9,318 nucleotides of DNA. Source: Actinomycetota bacterium (GTDB taxonomy: Bacteria; Actinomycetota; Actinomycetes; Mycobacteriales; Micromonosporaceae). Made by a program: the position numbers and the translations under genes. The notes under the pieces are model-generated. The model saw only the letters and a list, made by a program, of their open reading frames with translations. It was not told the origin of the DNA and did not search any database. Below, piece by piece: positions 5,801-9,318 of this stretch (the first letter of the stretch is position 1; the number at the start of each line of letters is the position of its first letter). Where the stretch lies: positions 1 through 9,318 of the forward strand of contig VAXX01000505.1 in the NCBI GenBank assembly GCA_005885115.1, read 5' to 3'.

Positions 5801-8180
5801 GCTCGAACAGCACCGGCTCGCGCATGTTGCGGTACCAGTAGGCGGCGTCGAGCCCGCCGGAGTCGATGCGTCCGCCGGTCACCGTGGAGTAGAACGGGAT
5901 CCGCGACGGCTTCGGGGAGACCGGGGCGAGAGCCGGCATCAGTTGGTCGCGCAGCGCCTCGACCGCAGCGGTGTGGCTGGCGGTGTCGATGCCCGGGATC
6001 CGGCGGGCGGACGGGTACGCCGCCAACAGTTCGTCCACCGCGGCAGGGTCGCCGGCAACCGCGACGGATTCCGGCGCGTTGACCGCGGCGATGGTGAGCC
6101 GGTCGCCCCAGGGCGTGAGGTCGATCCGCTCGGCGGGCAGCGGTACGGAGGCCATCGCGCCCTGCCCGGCCAGGGTCAGCCAGGCCCGGCTGCGCAGGGC
6201 GACGATGCGCGCGGCGTCCCGCAGCGACAGGGCCCCGGCGACGTACGCGGCGGCGATCTCGCCCTGCGAGTGGCCGACCACCGCAGCGGGCTCGACGCCG
6301 TACGAACGCCACACCGCCGCCAGCGACACCATCATGGTGAACAGCACCGGCTGGATCCGGTCGACGCGCTCGTGCGGACCGTCCAGCGCGTCGAGCACCG
6401 ACCAGTCCACGAACTCGGCCAGCGCGTCGGCACACTCCCACGCGCTGGCGCGGAAGGTCGCCGAGCTGGTCATCAGCTCCTTGGCCATGCCCGGCCACTG
6501 CGTACCCTGACCCGGGAAGACGAAGACCACCGGGCCGGGTTCCGCGACGCCAGGTTCCGCGACGCCCTGGACGAGGCCCGGGTGCAGGCCCCGCCCGGCG
6601 AGCGCGGCCAGACCGGCGTCGACGTCCTCGACGATCGCGGCGCGGTGGTGGAACCGGGTCCGCGCGGTCGCCAGGGTGTATGCGACGTCGGCCGGATCCG
6701 CGTCCACGCGGGCCAGGGCACGGGCCTGGTCCCGTAGCGCGGCGGGGCTTCTGGCGGACAACAGGTACACCGACGCACCGGCAGTGTCCACAGTAGACGG
6801 TCGGGCCGGCGCCTGCTCCAGGATCAGGTGGGCGTTGGTTCCGTTGATGGCGAAACCCGACACCGCGGCCCGGCGCGGTCGTCCGGTCGCCGGCCACGGC
6901 GCGGCCTCGACCAGCGGAGTGACCGTACCCGCCGACCAGTCCACCTCCGGGGTGGGCGCGTCGATGTGCAGGGTCCTCGGGGCCAGTCCGTGGCCGATCG
7001 CCATGACCATCTTGATGACGCCACCGACCCCGGCCGCGGCCACGGTGTGCCCGATGTTGGACTTGAGCGACCCGAGCAGCAGCGGATGCTCCCGGTCCGC
7101 GCCGTACGTCGCCTGGAGCGCCTGGGCCTCGATCGGATCGCCCAGCCGGGTACCGGTGCCGTGCGCCTCGACGACATCGACATCCCTGGCCGACAGCCGC
7201 GCGTTCGCCAGCGCCGCGCGGATCACCCGCTGCTGCGCCGGTCCGTTGGGGGCGGTCAGGCCGTTGCTCGCGCCGTCCTGGTTGACCGCCGAACCCCGGA
7301 TCACCGCCAGTACCGGGTGGGCGTTGCGCTCGGCGTCGGACAGCCGCTCCAGTACCAGCATTCCGGCGCCCTCGCCCCAACCGGTGCCGTCGGCCGCCGA
7401 GGAGAACGCCTTGCAGCGCCCGTCCGGCGAGAGGACCCGCTGCCGGCTGAACTGTACGAAGGCCACCGGTGTCGACATGATCGTGACGCCGCCGGCCAGT
7501 GCCAGTGCGCACTCCCGGGTACGCAGCGACTGGCACGCCTGGTGGATGGCGACCAGCGACGCCGAACAGGCGGTGTCGACGCTGACCGCGGGTCCGTGCA
7601 GACCGAAGGTGTACGCGATCCGTCCGGAGACGACGCTCATCGCGGTACCGGTGGCCAGGTGCCCGTCGATGGCCGGATCGGCGGTGTCCGGTACCGCCAT
7701 GAGGTAGTCCTGGCCGCTGACCCCCGCGTACACCCCGGTATCGCTGCCGCGCAGCGAGCGTGGGTCGATACCGGCCCGCTCCAGAGCCTCCCACGCGATC
7801 TCCAGCAGCAGTCGCTGCTGCGGGTCCATCGCGGCGGCCTCGCGCGGGGAGATGTCGAAGAACGCCGCGTCGAACCGGTCGGCGTCGTGGACGAACCCGC
7901 CGTGCTTGACGTAGCTGCCGCGCTGCGGGTCGTCCAGGGCGTCGAGGTCCCAGCCGCGGTTGGTGGGCAGCGCCGAGATGGCGTCCACGCCGTCGGCGAC
8001 CAGCCGCCACAGGTCCTCCGGTGAGTCGACACCGCCCGGGTACCGGCAGCCCATGCCGACGATCGCGATGGGCTCGTGCGCGGCGGCCAGGATCTGGCTG
8101 TGGTCGCGGCGCAGCCGGTCGGCGTCCTTCAACGCCGTCCGGAGGGCCTCGACGAGCTTGCCGTTCGGTGTGGTCACCAT
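2787..8180 (-). CDS. Terminal modular type I PKS: docking-KS-AT-DH-KR-ACP-TE (TE truncated)
   Basis: This 1797-aa single-module subunit extends and should release a polyketide. Residues 1-33 form a coiled-coil docking helix ([18 protein letters not shown]). KS spans 36-460 with Cys205 (DTACSAS), His340 (EAHGTGT) and His377 (KSNIGHT). AT spans ~550-835 with Ser638 in GHSQG, a motif typical of methylmalonyl loading, though the specificity site reads TASH (733-736) rather than YASH. DH spans ~888-1135 with HxxxGxxxxP at 919-928, YGP at 1027-1029 and Asp1065-x-x-x-His1069, all intact. KR spans ~1264-1480 with TGGTGALG, the B-type LDD (1343-1345), Tyr1398 and Asn1402. ACP carries Ser1533 (GLDSL). 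TE begins ~1586 with Ser1716 (GYSSGG) and Asp1743 (LLDPYPPN), but ends 54 residues later without the catalytic His lobe. The ATG at 8180 overlaps the previous stop (TGATG); the GTG at 8177 is also possible and has better spacing from GGGAG. An apparent upstream extension of this frame to 9191 is a shadow of the preceding gene. Confidence 0.93.
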   Translation of the reverse strand: MVTTPNGKLVEALRTALKDADRLRRDHSQILAAAHEPIAIVGMGCRYPGGVDSPEDLWRLVADGVDAISALPTNRGWDLDALDDPQRGSYVKHGGFVHDADRFDAAFFDISPREAAAMDPQQRLLLEIAWEALERAGIDPRSLRGSDTGVYAGVSGQDYLMAVPDTADPAIDGHLATGTAMSVVSGRIAYTFGLHGPAVSVDTACSASLVAIHQACQSLRTRECALALAGGVTIMSTPVAFVQFSRQRVLSPDGRCKAFSSAADGTGWGEGAGMLVLERLSDAERNAHPVLAVIRGSAVNQDGASNGLTAPNGPAQQRVIRAALANARLSARDVDVVEAHGTGTRLGDPIEAQALQATYGADREHPLLLGSLKSNIGHTVAAAGVGGVIKMVMAIGHGLAPRTLHIDAPTPEVDWSAGTVTPLVEAAPWPATGRPRRAAVSGFAINGTNAHLILEQAPARPSTVDTAGASVYLLSARSPAALRDQARALARVDADPADVAYTLATARTRFHHRAAIVEDVDAGLAALAGRGLHPGLVQGVAEPGVAEPGPVVFVFPGQGTQWPGMAKELMTSSATFRASAWECADALAEFVDWSVLDALDGPHERVDRIQPVLFTMMVSLAAVWRSYGVEPAAVVGHSQGEIAAAYVAGALSLRDAARIVALRSRAWLTLAGQGAMASVPLPAERIDLTPWGDRLTIAAVNAPESVAVAGDPAAVDELLAAYPSARRIPGIDTASHTAAVEALRDQLMPALAPVSPKPSRIPFYSTVTGGRIDSGGLDAAYWYRNMREPVLFERATRRLRADGHRAFIEVAPHPVLRGALRETVGDAAVVGTLLRDEGGPRRVLLSLAEAYVQGIDLDWTTVLRGRRVDLPTYPFQRSRYWLEPARHGLLDTPVEVAGTDEVVRTGRVSLRTHPWLADHAFAGTVLFPGTGFVEIVTGTGDQIEELAIETPLVLPERGEVRLQVVRTGNRVAVYARTADEPWTRHATGVLGPVAPRAWAPEAWPPPGAVEVPVDEHYARLAEAGYGYGPAFRGVQAMWRRDDEMFADVELPHDDDSFWVHPALFDACLHAWLGRTGEATLPFSWTGVRRYRTGTTAVRVRLAPSGDGVSVQVADRTGRPVLSVESLVGRPVPTDRLRGSGSLYQVDLVPLAVGQDGADAAYATPGDVQAALAEVQLWLSADDPRPLVFRTRDDPEHAPVRGLIRSAQSEHPGRFVLIDTDDPTADLSALVSTGEPQIVLREGVASVPRLVRATPTGDAVPFGPDSTVLITGGTGALGRLVAGHLIQRYGVRRLVLLSRSGGAIPAGLDAEVTVVRCDVADRDALAAVLAEHPVTAVVHAAGVLDDGVVGSMSPEQLARVLRPKVDGARHLHELTSGLTAFVLFSSVAATLGSPGQANYAAANAYLDELATARRAHGLPATSVAFGSWAARGAMSAHLGEADRARAARLGLDPMTDEEGLALLDAALAADRPVVIAAKLDLARYRAHTRPTPRQAAGTGSGVDLVLAHTAAVLGYPDPDGIGPDQPFRELGLDSLTGLELRNRLNAATGLRLPASAVFEHPTPAALARLLTRTPAGPPAPAEPEPSGTGLLGAMYVQAHQAGRADEYMRQLTTFAAFLPRFTEFDNAPNLVQLVWGTGTPKLAKLICLPSLVGPSGAHQFAEFAAGLPGQRDVIVLPHPGFVTGQPLAADQEALARVQADAVVRAADGEPFVLVGYSSGGWVGHVAAGLLHGSGVAADALVLLDPYPPNHPLIAELWPEVLDRMARLQQQQSAAGEAWLTATATPGCLAHQRAGRQPG
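6538..6566. repeat. 15-bp tandem repeat in the KS-AT linker
   Basis: GGTTCCGCGACGCC occurs at 6538-6551 and again at 6553-6566, giving [12 protein letters not shown] (residues ~539-550) immediately before the AT GQGTQ motif. The period is a multiple of three, so the frame is kept. It lies in a flexible linker and is probably harmless. Confidence 0.8.
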
Positions 8181-9318
8181 CAGCTCCCGGAGCCGGCGTT
8201 GTCGAGAGCGAGTCGGATGAGGCTGTCGGCGTCCAGCTCGTCGATCGCCGCATCGTCGATCGCCGCGGACCCGCCGCCTGCTGTGACGGCCCCGGCCAGT
8301 TCGAGCAGGGTGTCGAGCAGTCCGGCATCGCGCAGCCGGGTCAGTGGAATGCCGGCCAGTGCCGCGCGCAGCCGGTCGTCCTCGGCCGCGTCGCCGCCGG
8401 TCGACGCGGGCTGCCCGTCGGCGCGGGTGAGGGCCAGCTCCCCGTCGAGCCGGGCGGCGAGCGCCGCGGGTGTCGGGTGGTCGAACAGCAGGGTGGTGGG
8501 TAGCCGCAGACCGGTCGCGTCGGCGAGGCGGTTGCGCAGCTCGATGGCGCCGAGGGAGTCCAGGCCCAGCGACCGGAAGGCACCGTCGGGCTCGATGGCC
8601 GTCGCCGAGGAGTGACCGAGAACCGTGGCGGTGTGTCGCAGTACGAGGTCCAGTGCTCCACGTTCCGGCGCGGGTACCGGGCTGTCCACCGGCGCGGGAC
8701 GGGTGGAGCGCCGCATGGGTACCAGCACCGCCCGGTCCAGGCACAGTGCGGTGTCGAACAGCACAAGACCGTCCGATGTGGACAGTGCGCGCATGCCGTC
8801 CGCCGCCCGGCGCCGCTGGTCGGCCGGCGACAGGCGGGCGCCCATCCCGGCGTCCCACCAGCCCCACGCCAGCGAGGTCGCGGGCCGGCCCTGGGCGCGC
8901 CGTACCCGGGCCAGGGCGTCGAGGTACGCGTTCGCGGCGCCGTAGTTGGCCTGGCCCGCCGAGCCGAGTACCCCGGCCGCCGAGGAGAACAGGACGAACG
9001 CGGTGAGCCCGTCGGACAGCTCGTGCAGGTTGAGGGCGCCGTCCACCTTCGGCCGTAGCACGGCCTCGACCTGCTCCGGGGTCAGCGTCTCGACGGTCCC
9101 GTCGTCCACCACGCCGGCCGCGTGGACGACGGCGGTGATGTCGTGCTCGGCGAACACCGCGGACAGCGCCGCCCGATCGGTGACGTCGCACCGGACAACG
9201 GTCACGTCCCCGGCCAGGTCGGGCTCGTGGCCGTGCCGGCTGAGCAGGACGAGTCGACGTACCCGGGGGGCAAGGTGGCGGGCGAGCGCGGCGCCGAGGC
9301 CGCCCGAGGCGCCGGTGA
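8180..9318 (-). CDS. Modular type I PKS, C-terminal part: KR-ACP-docking (5' end outside window)
   Basis: The frame is open to the right edge; the apparent GTG start at 9205 is internal. Visible order: first a ketoreductase beginning [11 protein letters not shown] (NADPH site, ~9316-9284), with the B-type signature [15 protein letters not shown], and [12 protein letters not shown] containing the catalytic Tyr and Asn. Then comes an ACP with the phosphopantetheine Ser in GLDSL (codon 8557-8555). Last is a ~85-residue tail with a helical segment ([18 protein letters not shown]) and a final acidic helix ([14 protein letters not shown]). That tail is a class 1 C-terminal docking domain, expected to bind the N-terminal docking helix of the next subunit, whose gene overlaps by 1 nt. 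The KR lacks the Trp of A-type enzymes eight residues before Tyr, so a D-3-hydroxy product is expected unless a DH lies upstream. Domains before the KR cannot be seen. Confidence 0.93.
   Translation of the reverse strand, partial: TGASGGLGAALARHLAPRVRRLVLLSRHGHEPDLAGDVTVVRCDVTDRAALSAVFAEHDITAVVHAAGVVDDGTVETLTPEQVEAVLRPKVDGALNLHELSDGLTAFVLFSSAAGVLGSAGQANYGAANAYLDALARVRRAQGRPATSLAWGWWDAGMGARLSPADQRRRAADGMRALSTSDGLVLFDTALCLDRAVLVPMRRSTRPAPVDSPVPAPERGALDLVLRHTATVLGHSSATAIEPDGAFRSLGLDSLGAIELRNRLADATGLRLPTTLLFDHPTPAALAARLDGELALTRADGQPASTGGDAAEDDRLRAALAGIPLTRLRDAGLLDTLLELAGAVTAGGGSAAIDDAAIDELDADSLIRLALDNAGSGS

Noticed and set aside
5359..8328. Long minus-strand open frame (~989 codons) in another frame over KS-AT-DH
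   Set aside because: Arg/Gly/Ala-rich low-complexity translation with no domain. The KS, AT and DH catalytic motifs are all in the other frame.
8181..9191. N-terminal extension of the terminal PKS frame upstream of 8180
   Set aside because: The extension overlaps KR, ACP and docking motifs of the preceding gene in a different frame and has Arg/Gly-rich shadow composition. The docking helix starts right at the ATG at 8180.
1..9318. CRISPR array, rRNA genes or a replication origin
   Set aside because: I saw no regularly spaced direct repeats, no conserved rRNA segments and no iteron or DnaA-box cluster anywhere in the window.

Overview
The window is about 70% GC or higher, with strong third-position GC, GTG starts and large modular type I polyketide genes. 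This fits a filamentous actinomycete. The actinobacterial septum-formation-family protein and the PKS style make Micromonosporaceae a reasonable but unproven guess.

Layout. (1) Bases 1-725 (+) hold the C-terminal part of a septum formation family protein. (2) Bases about 747-1440 are insertion-sequence debris: a frameshifted, truncated IS110-family transposase on the minus strand with its upstream left-end DNA, abutting the last ~43 codons and right end of an IS256-family element on the plus strand. (3) The IS256 end appears to cut into the first ~15 codons of a DUF6361-like gene (minus strand, starting at 1482). Upstream of that lies an intact minus-strand gene (1709-2479) with an N-terminal DUF7662-like domain and a C-terminal PD-(D/E)XK-type nuclease core. 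A 65-codon plus-strand gene diverges from it after only 27 bp. Together these look like a decaying nuclease or defence island. (4) Bases 2706-2860 form a rearranged junction with four imperfect copies of a 9-bp word. (5) From 2787 to the right edge, on the minus strand, lies the end of a modular PKS operon: the tail of one PKS gene (KR-ACP-C-terminal docking domain, 8180 to beyond 9318), then a complete one-module gene (docking-KS-AT-DH-KR-ACP-TE, 2787-8180).

How the genes work together. The upstream PKS subunit would hand its chain to the last subunit through a matching pair of terminal docking helices; the two genes overlap by 1 nt (TGATG). The last module should add a methylmalonyl-derived unit (GHSQG active site, but an unusual TASH specificity motif), reduce it with a B-type KR and dehydrate it with a DH that has all its motifs. 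That predicts a 2-methyl-2-enoyl thioester at release.

The main anomaly is the thioesterase. It has the GYSSG nucleophile and the following Asp, but stops in the lid region without the C-terminal lobe that carries the catalytic His. A plausible TE C-terminal helix survives in another frame, ending at 2767 in an ATGATG overlap with the start of a further, truncated gene. The simplest reading is an internal deletion plus frameshift in the TE, followed by loss of the rest of the cluster at a junction with the mobile island. The terminal release step is therefore probably broken in cis, or the assembly is chimeric here. I see no convincing wholly new system. The nuclease/DUF6361 island and the damaged PKS end deserve the most attention.
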